A stretch of DNA of 64,000 nucleotides from Verrucomicrobiales bacterium (lineage in GTDB: Bacteria > Verrucomicrobiota > Verrucomicrobiia > Verrucomicrobiales > DEV007), in the NCBI GenBank assembly GCA_016795505.1, contig JAEUHH010000105.1, positions 62,001 through 126,000 on the forward strand. The letters are read 5' to 3'. The notes beneath the pieces are model-generated. The model saw only the letters and a program-made list of their open reading frames with translations, was not told the origin of the DNA and ran no database searches. Position 1 is the first letter of the stretch; each line of letters starts with the position of its first letter. The position numbers and the translations under genes were made by a program. Positions 15,922 through 25,866 of this stretch are shown here, in pieces.

Positions 15922-17724
15922 ATGGATCGACCGCCCGATCTGGCGGACAGGTTGGCTCGTTTCCCCGCCCGGATGCCAGCCACCTCCCCCGCCCCCACCA
16001 CCCGAGAGCCGCTCTACCTCATCGACGCCATTGGTCCCTTTTTTCGCGGCTACGATCGCGTCCGGATCAATTGGTCGAAGATCCCCTGGCGCCGATTTCA
16101 GAAACTCACCCCTGAAGAGCGGGCCGGCCTCTTTGACCAGATCGGCGCCGACCTCGCCCGCTTCGCCGCCAGCGCCGCTGCCACCGGGTACACCGCGATG
16201 AGTCTCGACGATGTCCCCCACCTCGCCGATCACGAGGCCTACGAGCCCGGCATCCGCGCCCAGATCGCCGCCAACCGCGCTGACTTCCGCCCCCTCTTCG
16301 CCCGTTGTCGCGCAGCCGGACTGCAAGTATTTCTCACCATGGATGTCATGTCGTGGACGCCCGCCCTGCGCGATGCCATCCACGGCGAACGGGCCGTGAA
16401 TGACTTCCTCGTCACCCTCATCGACCGCTTCTTTCACGATTTTCCCGAGGTCTCCGGCATCATCATCCGCATCGGCGAGTCCGATGGCCTCGATGTGAAG
16501 GAGGACTTCCGCAGTGAGCTGCACCTGAAGCATCCCGCCATGGTGAACCGCTTCCTCCGCGCCATCCTCCCCGTCTTCGAGACCCACGGACGCACCTGCA
16601 TCTTCCGCACCTGGACCGTGGGCGCCCACAGCGTCGGCGACCTCATCTGGCGGGACAGCACCCTAGGGCACTCCCTCGCCGGCATTGCCAGCCGCGCCCT
16701 GGTCCTCTCGATGAAATTCGGCGAATCCGACTTCTTCCGCTACCTCTCGCTGAACCGCAATTTCTTCGTCACCGACATCCCCACCATCGTCGAGCTCCAG
16801 ACCCGCCGCGAGTATGAGGGCGCCGGCGAGTATCCCAGCTTTGTGGGGTGGGACTACGAGCGGATCGCCCGCGATCTCGCCGCCGCACCGAACCTCGTCG
16901 GCATCATGGCCTGGTGCCAGACCGGCGGCTGGCATCCCTTTCGCCGGCTCACCTGGGTGGAAAACAGCTCCGTCTGGACCGAGATCGACACCCACGTCAC
17001 CCTGCGCCTGTTCAAGCACGGCGAATCGGTCGAGACCGCCATCGCCACCTTCCCAGGCTGCTCAGCGGACCAGCACGCCGACTGGCTCGAACTGCTCCGG
17101 CTCTCGCACGAGGTCGTCACCGAGCTGCTGTACGTGCCCGAATTCGCCCGCCAGACGCTCTATTTCCGCCGCGTCCGCATCCCGCCCCTCATCGGCGTTT
17201 ACTGGCACACCCTGTTCATCAATCACTCCGTCGAGCGCATCCTGCGGCACTTCGTCACCGACGGCGAGGCCTGCATCCGCGCCGGCCATGCCGCCCTCGC
17301 CAAGATCGCGCGCATGAAGGATCTCGCCACCCGCTGCGGCCTGCCGGTCGAGGACCTGGAATACATGGAGATGACCTACGGCCTCCTCGCTCTGGCGCGG
17401 GAATACTTCTTCCGCCCCTACACCCCCGAGATCCGCGACCGGCTCAAGGCGGCGAAAAAGGCCTACAAAAGGCGTTATCCCCGCGGCACCCGGTTCCGCT
17501 ACGCTGTGAAGCTCGACTTCGAGCCCTTCCGCCTCAGCCCCCGCGCCCTCGGCTGGCTGTTCGACCTGTGCGTGCGCGAGCAGGATTCCTACCGCCTCAT
17601 CGACCGGCTGATCTTCCTGCGTCTCCTCCCGGTCCTCTACGGTCTCGTCAAACGGGCGCGCCCCCGCGTCATCCCCAAGTTCGCCCGCAAAAGCGCGATG
17701 GGCATTGATGCCATCTTCCGGTGA
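15922..17724 (+). CDS. predicted TIM-barrel glycoside-hydrolase-like protein, unknown specificity
   Basis: A 600-residue protein without an obvious signal peptide. Segments spaced like successive strands of a (beta/alpha)8 barrel are visible: I-I-I-R-I-G-E-S-D-G (about 187-196), R-T-W-T-V-G (about 231-236), L-S-M-K-F-G-E-S-D, V-E-L-Q-T-R-R-E-Y-E-G, V-G-W-D-Y and G-I-M-A-W-C-Q-T-G-G-W. The two glutamates in the first and fourth segments are candidate acid/nucleophile residues. The pattern recalls GH67 alpha-glucuronidases, but I cannot place it in a CAZy family. It follows the Na/Pi cotransporter by 35 bp and carries a copy of the phosphate-cluster dyad upstream. A role in glycan or glycolipid metabolism is a guess. 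Confidence 0.6.
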   Translation: MDRPPDLADRLARFPARMPATSPAPTTREPLYLIDAIGPFFRGYDRVRINWSKIPWRRFQKLTPEERAGLFDQIGADLARFAASAAATGYTAMSLDDVPHLADHEAYEPGIRAQIAANRADFRPLFARCRAAGLQVFLTMDVMSWTPALRDAIHGERAVNDFLVTLIDRFFHDFPEVSGIIIRIGESDGLDVKEDFRSELHLKHPAMVNRFLRAILPVFETHGRTCIFRTWTVGAHSVGDLIWRDSTLGHSLAGIASRALVLSMKFGESDFFRYLSLNRNFFVTDIPTIVELQTRREYEGAGEYPSFVGWDYERIARDLAAAPNLVGIMAWCQTGGWHPFRRLTWVENSSVWTEIDTHVTLRLFKHGESVETAIATFPGCSADQHADWLELLRLSHEVVTELLYVPEFARQTLYFRRVRIPPLIGVYWHTLFINHSVERILRHFVTDGEACIRAGHAALAKIARMKDLATRCGLPVEDLEYMEMTYGLLALAREYFFRPYTPEIRDRLKAAKKAYKRRYPRGTRFRYAVKLDFEPFRLSPRALGWLFDLCVREQDSYRLIDRLIFLRLLPVLYGLVKRARPRVIPKFARKSAMGIDAIFR

Positions 17725-17737
17725 TGGGCAGATACCC

Positions 17738-18458
17738 TCAATCCCGATCCGGTGACAAGCCCTCAAGCGCCTCCCGGACAGCGAATCCGCTCGACCTGCC
17801 GCCTTCCTCAGCGGCTCTCGCCGGCTCCAACACCTCGGCCTCGATGTCCAAGGCTCGGCCATAAACCGTCCGAAAGACGTCCAATACATTCAGCCGAAAA
17901 TTGTTCACCGTTCCATCGCCCGGAATCCGCAGCGCCGGCCCACAAAGCTGTAGATCCTCCAGCAGATCCCCCTCACTCGGTCGGCCGCCCTTCAGCTCCC
18001 GCACCCGCTCAAAAGCCCGTCGGTCCTTCGGAGTCAGGCCATCCTGCTCCACCTCCCGGAAGCGGTGAAGTTTACCGATCAAGATGTCCCGGACATGGGG
18101 CACCACCACCCTCAGCCCATGACGTTCCCCCATCCACGCCCGCTGCAGATAATGAGGTGTGGAAAGAAACAGGGCCGGAGGGCAAATCTGTAGCCCGTAA
18201 TCGCTGCCCACCTTGCCGGAGCGTCCCACACCGAGACGTTGCGCCAGTTCTCGCAGCCTGACACTCTGTGTGGAACACCATGATGTCCACATTCGCGCTA
18301 ACGAAGCGGTCATCGAAGCACAATTGAATCGCCGCCGACCCGAAGACGGTCACCGGTTCCCGGAAATCAGGAATCTCCCCGGCCACGCCTTCCAGAAACC
18401 GGTCCAACAGACGACCCGCCATCGTATCCCACCGCGGTTGTGGCATCTCCCAAATCAC
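17738..18458 (-). pseudogene. nucleotidyltransferase-fold protein gene, interrupted by a frameshift
   Basis: Two frames join into one protein of about 240 residues. The first runs from GTG at 18458 (MIWEMPQPRW...) and contains F-G-S-A-A followed by S-A-N-V-D-I-M-V, a GS...DxD-like nucleotidyltransferase motif with the first Asp as Asn. Near 18258-18275 the frame breaks; the continuation, starting S-V-R-L-R-E-L-A-Q, lies one frame over and ends at 17738. It carries typical later elements (P-H-V-R-D-I-L-I-G-K-L-H-R and L-T-P-K-D-R-R-A-F). One inserted base would restore the frame. The start overlaps the stop of the preceding small gene (GTGA). A sequencing error is the alternative to true decay. 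Confidence 0.65.
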
Positions 18459-18766
18459 GACTCCACCTCCTCGCTCTTCCGCCCCTCCAACCAACCCATC
18501 GCCTGCCGCACCAGCCGGTCTTCCACCCCGGGATTTGCCACCAGGCCGCGGGCCAGATCGCACCATTTGCGCCGCTGCCGCAGGTGCCGGCTCAGCAACA
18601 CGCGCGCCACCATCCGGGCCAACCGGTAATACGCATCGGGAGCCAGCACCTCGGCCCTGGCCAGCAGGTGGCCGGCCAGATCCCGACTCGCCGCAACAGG
18701 CCAAGGCCCGCCTGTGTCGCTCTCACTCACCGCCCAGACCGTAGGCCACCCGCCGCCGGATCGCAA
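18455..18766 (-). CDS. small helical protein encoded with the nucleotidyltransferase, unknown function
   Basis: About 103 residues if started at TTG 18766, which has GGAGAG at a suitable distance, or 91 from GTG 18730. The protein is helical and rich in Arg, Leu and Ala (Y-Y-R-L-A-R-M-V-A-R-V-L-L-S-R). Its TGA overlaps the GTG start of the broken nucleotidyltransferase, so the two were translationally coupled. A similar pairing of a small helical protein with a nucleotidyltransferase by a 4-base overlap recurs at 24039-24308. Such pairs suggest a two-component module, possibly toxin-antitoxin-like, but I see no recognised antitoxin fold. Confidence 0.5.
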   Translation of the reverse strand: MRSGGGWPTVWAVSESDTGGPWPVAASRDLAGHLLARAEVLAPDAYYRLARMVARVLLSRHLRQRRKWCDLARGLVANPGVEDRLVRQAMGWLEGRKSEEVES

Positions 18767-18886
18767 TGTCTCTCCGCTGACGTGAACTGCCCGCCAGACG
18801 TGCCGCGGATCGCATCGCCGAAGACCTCAGCGTGCCAATTCAACGCTACCCGCAAAACCCCAAAGCCTGAGGCACCCGTCGCCGGG

Positions 18887-18937
18887 TTTCCGATCAAACC
18901 CTGTCTCTTCTCCGATCCTACCCTGTTTGATTGGAAA
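18887..18937. repeat. modular intergenic repeat, locus C (two units, ACCCTGT orientation)
   Basis: Units at 18889-18910 and 18911-18932 each start TCCGATC and carry the core as ACCCTGT, reverse complement of the ACAGGGT in locus A. The outer edges TTTCCGATCAAA and TTTGATTGGAAA are inverted copies with one mismatch. It lies 29 bp from the stop codon of the DUF1501 gene at 18967. Confidence 0.8.
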
Positions 18938-18966
18938 GCCAGCCATTGCCGACCGGTCCGCCCGTC

Positions 18967-20316
18967 TCAGGCAAAAATCTCGGTCACCACCCGGCCGCCC
19001 TCGGGACCGGTGAGCCGGTGGTCGCGTCCCTCGTAGTGGTAGGTCAATTCATTCGGCGACAAGCCCATGAGATTCAGGATGGTGGCGTGGAGGTCGCGGA
19101 AATGCACCTTGCCATCCACCGCACGGGCACCGGTCTCGTCGGTCCTGCCATGGACATGGCCGCCCTTCACCCCGCCGCCGGCCAGCCAGAACGTGAAGCC
19201 GTTGGCATTGTGACCGGTCTCGTTCTTCCCATCCTCGGGCGTCAGGCCGGGCCGCCCGAACTCGCCGCCCCAGACCACGAGCGTCTCATCGAGCAGGCCG
19301 CGCTGGTCGAGATCCTCCAACAGGGCGGCGATGGGGGCATCGGTCGCCTCGCAGTTCGCCTTCAGATCGCGGCGGTGATTGGCATGCTGATCCCAACTGC
19401 CGTGGTTCACCTCCACGAAGCGCACCCCGGCCTCGATGAAACGGCGGGCCAGCAGGCACTGGCGGCCGAAATCGGATGGTTTGCAGGTGCCCATCGACAC
19501 ACTGTGGCCGACGCGGTAGCGCTCCAGCACGTGGGCCGGCTCGGTGCTGGTATCGAGCAGGCCGGGTGCCTCGGCCTGCATGCGGAAGCCCATCTCCATC
19601 GATTCGATGACCGACTCCAGCGCCGCATCCTCGGCCCGCCGGGACTGGTGCTCGCGATTCATTGCCTGCACCAGATCCAGTTGTCGCCGCTGCAGGGACG
19701 CGGGCAGATGGGTGCCTCTGATATTGGGAATCGTCGCCTTGGACATGTCCTCCCCATTCACCCCGACCGGCGTGCCCTGAAAGACGGTCGGCAGGAAGGC
19801 GCTGGAATAGACCTGGGGCTTGGCAGTGTTCAGGCTGACGAAGCCGGGCAGGTTTTGGTTTTCCGTGCCGAGGCCGTAGCTGATCCAGGCGCCGAGGCTC
19901 GGACGCTTGCGCAGCCGGTCGCCGGTGTGGAGTTGGTGAAAGCTCTGGGCGTGGTTGCCGGTGTCGGCATGCATGCCGTTGAGCAGGCACAGCTTGTCGG
20001 CGTGTTTGGCCGTCTCGGGCATCAGCTCGGAGATCCAGAGGCCGCTCTCACCATGTTGGGAAAACTGGAAGACCGAACCGGGGTGCTTCTTATTCCCGGT
20101 CTGCGGCTTGTAGTCGAAGGTGTCGAGCTGGGCCGGCCCGCCGCTCATGCAGAGAAAGATGACGCGCTTGGCCCGCGCCGGGATGCGCGCGACTTTGTCC
20201 CCGAGATCGCCGCCGACCCCCAGGGCGTGCTGCTGGCAGAGGGCCGAGAAGGCGAGGTAGCCAAAGCCGCAGGAGGCGGAGCGGAGCAGGTGACGGCGGG
20301 AAACTGGCGGATTCAT
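18967..20316 (-). CDS. DUF1501 domain protein (Tat-exported, sulfatase-fold), copy 1
   Basis: A 449-residue protein of the DUF1501 family, an alkaline-phosphatase/sulfatase-superfamily group expanded in Planctomycetes and Verrucomicrobia. The N-terminus has a twin-arginine motif SRRHLLR at 6-12 and a hydrophobic stretch. Family hallmarks are [15 protein letters not shown] (early), [10 protein letters not shown] (late), [15 protein letters not shown] and the ending [11 protein letters not shown]. It follows a DUF1549/DUF1553 gene by 17 bp; the two families nearly always occur as a pair. The biochemical role is unknown; extracytoplasmic polymer degradation is often suggested. ATG 20316 is preferred to TTG 20337. 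Confidence 0.9.
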   Translation of the reverse strand: MNPPVSRRHLLRSASCGFGYLAFSALCQQHALGVGGDLGDKVARIPARAKRVIFLCMSGGPAQLDTFDYKPQTGNKKHPGSVFQFSQHGESGLWISELMPETAKHADKLCLLNGMHADTGNHAQSFHQLHTGDRLRKRPSLGAWISYGLGTENQNLPGFVSLNTAKPQVYSSAFLPTVFQGTPVGVNGEDMSKATIPNIRGTHLPASLQRRQLDLVQAMNREHQSRRAEDAALESVIESMEMGFRMQAEAPGLLDTSTEPAHVLERYRVGHSVSMGTCKPSDFGRQCLLARRFIEAGVRFVEVNHGSWDQHANHRRDLKANCEATDAPIAALLEDLDQRGLLDETLVVWGGEFGRPGLTPEDGKNETGHNANGFTFWLAGGGVKGGHVHGRTDETGARAVDGKVHFRDLHATILNLMGLSPNELTYHYEGRDHRLTGPEGGRVVTEIFA

Positions 20317-20333
20317 GACGGATCGGAGAGAAA

Positions 20334-22688
20334 TCAATCGACGTAGCGGAACTCATTGGTGGCCAGCAGGGCCTGGCAGGCACCGGCCCACGCCCACTCG
20401 CGACGTAGGGTCGCATCGGGCTGGAGGGATCGCAATTGCGCGTCCGCGTCCCGCACCAGGGCGACAGCCCGCTCGACCTCGCCACTTACCGGCTCGCGGG
20501 CGAGGACGCTGCGGATGGCCTCGGCCGCGAGGGCGGACTCTTCGACGGCAGATCCCGCGGCGAGTAGTCTCCGGGCCAGAATCCGGGACTGCTCGACCAC
20601 AAAGGGGCTGTTGAGGAGGAACAGCGACTGCGCGGGCAGCGCGGTGGTCTCGCGTCTGCCGGCAACGCCGAGGGCATCGGGCAGGTCGAAGGGTGCCAGC
20701 TCGGGCGGGGGCGAATTTCTCAGGTAACAAAGATAGACACTGCGGTGGTTGCTCGGCTGATGAAGGCTCCCGGCGAGTTGCACCATGATGTCGCGATGGC
20801 GGATGGCGGAGCCGTCGCCGGGACGGAGATCGAGTTCGCCGCTGGCCTGGAGGATGCGGTCGCGGATCGCCTCCGCATCGAGTCGGCGCCGCAGGTGGCG
20901 GCCATGCCATCTGTTACCGGGATCGGCCTCTACCAGAGCGCCGTCAGCCGTGCTGTCGAGTTGATAGGTGCGGCTCAGCACGAGGGCGCGGATCAGGGAT
21001 TTCACCGACCAGCCCATCTCACCGGCAAATCGCACCGCCAGATGGTCGAGCAGGGCGGGATGAGTGGGCTCGTCGCCGTAAATGCCGAAGTCGTCGGGCG
21101 TGCCCACCAGCCCCTGGCCGAAGAGATGCAGCCACACACGATTCGTCATGACGCGGGCGGTCAGCGGATGATCGGGACGGGCGAGCCAGCGGGCCAGTTC
21201 GAGGCGTCCGCTCTGGGCGCCATCGGTGACAGTCTTTTCGCCGGGCATGACGCAGGCGCTGAGAAAGCCGCGCGGCACGCTGTCTCCGAGTTTCTTCGAC
21301 TCACCCTTCAGGTTGATGCGTGCATCGGCCGGTTCCTTGCGATCCCGCACCCCCATGGCCAGCGGCGTGCCGACCGGCCATTTTGATTTGGGAATGGCGC
21401 GGGGTTTGCCTGTGTTGGAATCGATCGGCACCACGGTCTCGACGAAGCCGGCCGGTGGCGGCACGTTCTGCGCGACTTTGAGCACATGCAGGTCGGTGGA
21501 TGGCGCAGTGAGCCCCTCGTAGGCAGCCATGCCCCACAGGGTTTCGGTGCTCTGAAAAATGCCGGCCATGGCGTAGTAGTCGCGTGTCGGGATGGGGTCG
21601 TGCTTGTGATCATGGCAGCGCGCGCAGGCGACGCTGATACCCATGATGCCGGAACCGACGGTGGCGATCTGGTCGTCGACCACGTCCATGTCGAAATTTT
21701 CGTTCATCGCCTTGGCCGGCTTCGATCCGATGGCCAGGAAGCCGGTGGCGACGAGTTGCCTGTCGCGCTGGGCGTCGTCTTCGGCCGGCATCAGGTCGCC
21801 GGCAATCTGCTCGGTGATGAACCGGTCGTAGGGCGTGTCGTCATTGAACGCCTGGATCACATAATCCCGGTAACGCCACGCGTGGGGAAAGGTCGGATTG
21901 CGGCTCAGTCCATCGTTGCCATTCGACTCCGCATAGCGCGCCACATCGAGCCAGTGCCGCCCCCAGCGCTCGCCGAACTGCGGTGAAGCCAGCAGATCGT
22001 CCACCAGCCGCTCGACCGCCCGCTGACCGTGCGTGCGGAAATCCTCCACGTATGCCGCCACCTGCCCTGGCGTCGGCGCCAGACCGGTGAGGTCAAAGGT
22101 CAGGCGTCGGATCAGCGTCTCCGGTGGGGCATCATCCGTGGGAGCGAGACCGGCGGTCTCCAGTGCCGCAAGAATGAACCGATCGACCGGATCGCGCGCC
22201 CAATCGCCGGCTTTCGGCTCGGGGACGAGGGGCTTTTTCACCGGCTGGAAGGACCAGTGGGTGGTGCGAGTGTCCACCGGGGGCGCCACCGGCACGGGAG
22301 GGCCGGTCCGCGGATCGGGCGCACCCATCGCGATCCATTTGGCAAAGTCGGCGATCACCGGCTCGGGCAGCGGCTCCTTCGGCGGCATTTCCAGATTGTC
22401 CTCCCAGCGCAGGGCATGAATCAGCAGGGACTCATCGGGCTTTCCCGCCGCGATCGAGGCTCCTGACTCGCCCCCTTTCCGCAGGTCTTCACGGGTGTCG
22501 AGCCGCAGTTTGCCCCCAAGTTTCTTCGCATCCTTTGAATGGCATTCGTAGCAATGCTTCACCAGAGCGGGGCGAATCTTCGACTCGAAGAAGGCAATGC
22601 CGGCTTTGTCATCCGCCGCGCTGCCATCCACCGACCCGACGAGCAGGCCGACAGAGACGAGCGTGATCAGTCGACGGAGATGGGACAT
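20334..22688 (-). CDS. PSCyt1/DUF1549/DUF1553 planctomycete-type cytochrome protein, copy 1
   Basis: A 784-residue secreted protein. After a signal segment (1-24) comes a PSCyt1 cytochrome-c-like domain with CYECH at 46-50 (haem attachment), then DUF1549 (about 150-360; A-R-Y-A-E-S-N-G and R-C-H-D-H-K-H-D-P motifs) and DUF1553 (about 480-740; [13 protein letters not shown] and S-L-F-L-L-N-S). The family is confined mainly to the PVC group and is probably anchored to or outside the cytoplasmic membrane. ATG 22688 is preferred to TTG 22709. The next gene (DUF1501) follows 17 bp later on the same strand, the usual pairing. Confidence 0.92.
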   Translation of the reverse strand: MSHLRRLITLVSVGLLVGSVDGSAADDKAGIAFFESKIRPALVKHCYECHSKDAKKLGGKLRLDTREDLRKGGESGASIAAGKPDESLLIHALRWEDNLEMPPKEPLPEPVIADFAKWIAMGAPDPRTGPPVPVAPPVDTRTTHWSFQPVKKPLVPEPKAGDWARDPVDRFILAALETAGLAPTDDAPPETLIRRLTFDLTGLAPTPGQVAAYVEDFRTHGQRAVERLVDDLLASPQFGERWGRHWLDVARYAESNGNDGLSRNPTFPHAWRYRDYVIQAFNDDTPYDRFITEQIAGDLMPAEDDAQRDRQLVATGFLAIGSKPAKAMNENFDMDVVDDQIATVGSGIMGISVACARCHDHKHDPIPTRDYYAMAGIFQSTETLWGMAAYEGLTAPSTDLHVLKVAQNVPPPAGFVETVVPIDSNTGKPRAIPKSKWPVGTPLAMGVRDRKEPADARINLKGESKKLGDSVPRGFLSACVMPGEKTVTDGAQSGRLELARWLARPDHPLTARVMTNRVWLHLFGQGLVGTPDDFGIYGDEPTHPALLDHLAVRFAGEMGWSVKSLIRALVLSRTYQLDSTADGALVEADPGNRWHGRHLRRRLDAEAIRDRILQASGELDLRPGDGSAIRHRDIMVQLAGSLHQPSNHRSVYLCYLRNSPPPELAPFDLPDALGVAGRRETTALPAQSLFLLNSPFVVEQSRILARRLLAAGSAVEESALAAEAIRSVLAREPVSGEVERAVALVRDADAQLRSLQPDATLRREWAWAGACQALLATNEFRYVD

Positions 22689-22849
22689 GGCTGTGGCGAT
22701 GGCTGACAAATCAGGTGAGTTTACCCGCGTCAGTTGTTTCCTGACAACCCGGCGCGGTGGCGCATTCGGGCCACTGTTCCCGCTCAGGAAGATCTGGCAT
22801 CGGCCGCCGGGTCTGTGTTGATTGTCTCCTGCCCAGCCCGGCTTACCCC

Positions 22850-23944
22850 ATGCACTCAGCCCTCCGATTCCTCGCCCTCCTTGCCATGATGGCCCCAGCC
22901 ACCGCCTCGGAAGTGCCCTGGCTGGCTGATGTCACGACTCCACCGGCCCTTTCCGACGAAATCGTCACCCAAGCCGGAAGACTCGCGCCCCTGCTGGAGG
23001 ACAGAAACGGCAAGCCGATCACCACGGCGGCAGGCTGGGCGGAAAAACGGAGCGCGCTGCTGACTTCCTGGAAAGCCCTCCTCGGCCCCATGCCACCCCG
23101 ACCGGCAGGCGGCTTCACCGTGGTGTCCTCGGAGCCAGTCGGCGACCTGATGCGTCAACGCATCCGCTACGAGAACGAGCCGGGCCAGACCCTCGAGGCT
23201 TACCTGATCGGTCCGGCCGACCTCGACCGCGCCGCGCCACGATCCCTGCCTGCTCTGGTGGCCCTTCATCAGACCACGGGCGCCACCATCGATGAAATCG
23301 CCGGTGTGGCGAATCCCGAGGGCCAGCAGGCGATCGGCTTGAAACTGGCCCGTCGCGGCTTCGTGGTCATCTGCCCGAAAAATTTTCTCTGGGTCGATTC
23401 CCCCACCCTGCCCGGGGCTGTCACCGCCTTTCACGCCAGGTATCCCAGTTCATTGGGTATGCACAAGATGCTTTTCGACGCGCAGCGGGCGGTCGATCTG
23501 CTGACGACCGTCCCTGCGGTCGATCCCGATCGGCTCGGCGCCGTGGGCCATTCCCTCGGAGCCAAGGAGGTGCTCTATCTGGCGGCCTTCGACGAGCGCA
23601 TCCGGGCTGCCGTGGCCAGCGAGGGCGGCGTTGCCTTTCCCTCGACCAACTGGAGCGCGCCATGGTATCTTGGCGAGGGATTGAAGACGCCGGGCTTCAC
23701 CCGAAACCACCACGAACTCCTGGCCCTCACCGCCCCGCGCGCCCTCCTCGTCATCGGCGGCGAAACTGGACCGGGCGCCGCCGACGGCACCCGCAGTTGG
23801 CCCCTGCTGGCCGCCGCCCAGCCCGTTTACCGCGTTCTCGGCGCCCCCATTCGCCTCGGACTGCTGAACCACGGTCAGGGCCACTCCATCCCGCCGGACG
23901 CGTTCGAGAAAATGGCGGAATGGCTGACCTACTACCTGCGCTGA
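22850..23944 (+). CDS. secreted alpha/beta hydrolase (dienelactone hydrolase / acetyl-xylan-esterase-like)
   Basis: A 364-residue protein with a signal peptide (about 1-20, ending A-T-A-S). The alpha/beta-hydrolase fold is shown by [10 protein letters not shown] (oxyanion-hole strand, about 135-144), the nucleophile elbow GHSLG at 233-237 with Ser235, [10 protein letters not shown] near the acid and a C-terminal N-H-G-Q-G-H-S-I histidine region. Family neighbours are acetyl-xylan esterases and carboxymethylenebutenolidase-like enzymes often found in polysaccharide-degrading verrucomicrobia. ATG 22850 is chosen because it begins the signal peptide. It is divergent from the PSCyt gene, with a 161-bp intergenic region. 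Confidence 0.85.
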   Translation: MHSALRFLALLAMMAPATASEVPWLADVTTPPALSDEIVTQAGRLAPLLEDRNGKPITTAAGWAEKRSALLTSWKALLGPMPPRPAGGFTVVSSEPVGDLMRQRIRYENEPGQTLEAYLIGPADLDRAAPRSLPALVALHQTTGATIDEIAGVANPEGQQAIGLKLARRGFVVICPKNFLWVDSPTLPGAVTAFHARYPSSLGMHKMLFDAQRAVDLLTTVPAVDPDRLGAVGHSLGAKEVLYLAAFDERIRAAVASEGGVAFPSTNWSAPWYLGEGLKTPGFTRNHHELLALTAPRALLVIGGETGPGAADGTRSWPLLAAAQPVYRVLGAPIRLGLLNHGQGHSIPPDAFEKMAEWLTYYLR

Positions 23945-24038
23945 CAGCGGCACCATGGTCTCCGGCCCCGGCCACCGGCTCCGCTTGGCAGAATCCGGCG
24001 TTTGGGCTAGGGTAAAATCGTTTCCCCCACCCGCCACC

Positions 24039-24308
24039 ATGCGCACCCAGTCACCCGACACCAGTCCCGAAGCCGAGCGCGTGCTCATCGAGTTGCTGCG
24101 GGCGACGCCCGTAGAAGAGAAACTCCGACTGGTTTCCAAGGCTAGTCGTTCCGTTCGCCAGTTGGCTATGTTGGGATTAAAACAACGTCATCCCCTCGAC
24201 CCACCCGAACTTCTCCACCGACGCCTGGCGACTCTGCTGCTTGGCGAAACACTCGCAGATCTGGCCTACGGCACTCAATCGACCTCCTCATCGAAAGGAA
24301 AAAAATGA
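24039..24308 (+). CDS. small helical protein encoded with a nucleotidyltransferase, unknown function
   Basis: An 89-residue protein, mostly helical and charged, with segments A-E-R-V-L-I-E-L-L-R-A-T-P and K-L-R-L-V-S-K-A-S-R-S-V-R-Q-L-A followed by a Leu-rich region. Its stop overlaps the start of the nucleotidyltransferase gene (ATGA at 24305-24308), implying coupled translation. Small proteins with the V-E-E-K-L-R-L-V pattern commonly precede nucleotidyltransferase genes in PVC genomes, as I recall. No catalytic residues are evident. Base composition is visibly less GC-rich than the flanking genes, in line with transfer of the pair as a unit. Confidence 0.6.
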   Translation: MRTQSPDTSPEAERVLIELLRATPVEEKLRLVSKASRSVRQLAMLGLKQRHPLDPPELLHRRLATLLLGETLADLAYGTQSTSSSKGKK

Positions 24309-24889
24309 ACGAGGAAACAGAACTGATAGACGCCGTTCGCCCGGTTATTTCCGTGTTGGACAGGCTCGGGGTGCCTTATGCGATCGGCGGCTCCGTCGCC
24401 AGCAGTTTATACGGCGAACCACGAGCCACCCGAGATGTGGATTTGGTAGCCGAGTTGTCCCCTGAACACGCCAGACAGTTCGCCAAATCCTTGGAGGGTG
24501 ACTACTACGTTGACGAGGAAAGCATACGCGATGCTACGATCCTAAAGCGTTCCTTCAATGTGATTCACTTGGCCACCATGGTGAAACTTGACGTTTTCAT
24601 CAGCAAAAAAACGCCATTCGCGGACTCCCAATTACAGCGCCGTCGGAGCCTGATCATGGGAGGGGAACCCAAAGTTCAGGCCTCGTTTGCCAGCCCCTAA
24701 GACACCATCCTCGCCAAGCTCGACTGGTACCGACTCGGAGGCGAGGTCTCCGATCGTCAGTGGAACGACATCCTCGGCGTGTTGAAAGTCCAGGGCGAGG
24801 CCCTCGATTTCGCCTACCTCGACCACTGGGCCACCGACATCGGCGTGACCGACTTGCTCGCCCGCGCCCGCGACGATGCCGGGGTGTGA
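24305..24889 (+). pseudogene. nucleotidyltransferase (MNT-like), interrupted by an in-frame TAA
   Basis: The frame starts at ATG 24305 and shows a nucleotidyltransferase core: G-G-S-V-A-S-S-L-Y-G then R-A-T-R-D-V-D-L-V, the GGS...DxD metal/NTP motif. After SFASP a TAA stands at 24698-24700, yet the same frame continues with perfect coding character (DTILAKLDWYRLGG, then SDRQWNDILGVLK) to TGA at 24887-24889. Intact relatives usually read S-P-E-D-T-I-L-A-K-L here, so the TAA most simply replaces GAA. The product would lose about 60 C-terminal residues; readthrough or a sequence error are alternatives. Coupled by 4-base overlap to the small gene upstream. Confidence 0.8.
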
Positions 24890-24988
24890 TGGGATCGCGT
24901 TCCCCTGCGGCTGATCGATCCGCCCACCCGCGCCCGCGTTCGCGGCCATTGTGCGACGGGCGCGGAGTCGGTACAACTTGCCAAAGCC

Positions 24989-25846
24989 ATGTCCGAATCC
25001 ACCAATCCCCACCACCCCGCCCTGTCCCGCCGACGCCTGCTCACAGGCGCCGCGGTCGCCGGAGCCACCCTGCCGCTTTCTCCAGTCGCCGCCCCGGCCC
25101 AGGAGGGCAAAGCCGCCTCCCTCCGCGTGCTGTGCTACAACATCCATTGGGCTCTCGGCATGGACGGCAAATACGATGTCGCGCGCGTCGCCGAGGTGAT
25201 CAAGGCCGCCAAGCCCGATCTCGTGGCCCTGCAGGAGGTCGATGTCGGCGTAAAGCGCTCCAGCCGGATGCATGAGGTGCGGATGCTGGCCGAGATGACC
25301 GGCCTGGCCGGCCGCTTCGGCCCCACCCAGCACTACGAGGGCGGTCTTTTTGGAAACGCCGTCCTCACCCGGCTGCCCATCCTCGATGTCGAGATCCACC
25401 CCCTGCCCTACACCGAGGCCACGCCGGAACTCCAGACCTATCCGCGCGGCGCAATCGCCGTCACCGTCACGGCTCCGGACGACAAGCCGCTGCGTTTCAT
25501 CAGCACCCACTTCCAGCACAATGTCCCCGAGGACCGCGTCGCCGAAGCGAAAGCCATCAATGCGCTCTTTGCCGACGACGGCGACACGCTGCGCACCATC
25601 CTCGCCGGCGACATGAATGCCAAGCCCGAGGAGGAGCCCATCCGCATCCTGCTGGAGCGCTGGTCGAATGCCACCGACGATCCCCCGTCGCCGACGGTGC
25701 CGGTGGTGAACCCGACCTCGCGGATCGATTACATCTTCTATCGGCCGACCGATGCCTTCCGCGTCACGGAGGCCCGCGTCATCCCCGAAGAAATGGCCTC
25801 GGATCACCGCCCCGTCTTCGCGGAACTGGCGCTTGCGGCGGGCTGA
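24989..25846 (+). CDS. Tat-exported endonuclease/exonuclease/phosphatase (EEP) family protein
   Basis: A 285-residue protein. The N-terminus carries a twin-arginine motif SRRRLLTG and a hydrophobic run to about residue 38. The EEP/DNase-I-like fold follows: L-C-Y-N-I-H-W, D-L-V-A-L-Q-E-V-D (metal-binding Glu), H-Y-E-G-G-L-F-G-N-A-V-L-T-R, S-T-H-F-Q-H-N, A-G-D-M-N-A-K-P, D-Y-I-F-Y and the final S-D-H-R-P-V (catalytic Asp-His). Extracytoplasmic members act on phosphodiesters such as phospholipid headgroups, sphingomyelin or nucleic acid; specificity cannot be told. No operon partner: the next gene is convergent. Confidence 0.87.
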   Translation: MSESTNPHHPALSRRRLLTGAAVAGATLPLSPVAAPAQEGKAASLRVLCYNIHWALGMDGKYDVARVAEVIKAAKPDLVALQEVDVGVKRSSRMHEVRMLAEMTGLAGRFGPTQHYEGGLFGNAVLTRLPILDVEIHPLPYTEATPELQTYPRGAIAVTVTAPDDKPLRFISTHFQHNVPEDRVAEAKAINALFADDGDTLRTILAGDMNAKPEEEPIRILLERWSNATDDPPSPTVPVVNPTSRIDYIFYRPTDAFRVTEARVIPEEMASDHRPVFAELALAAG

Positions 25847-25866
25847 CCTGGCAAACGGCTCAGCTC

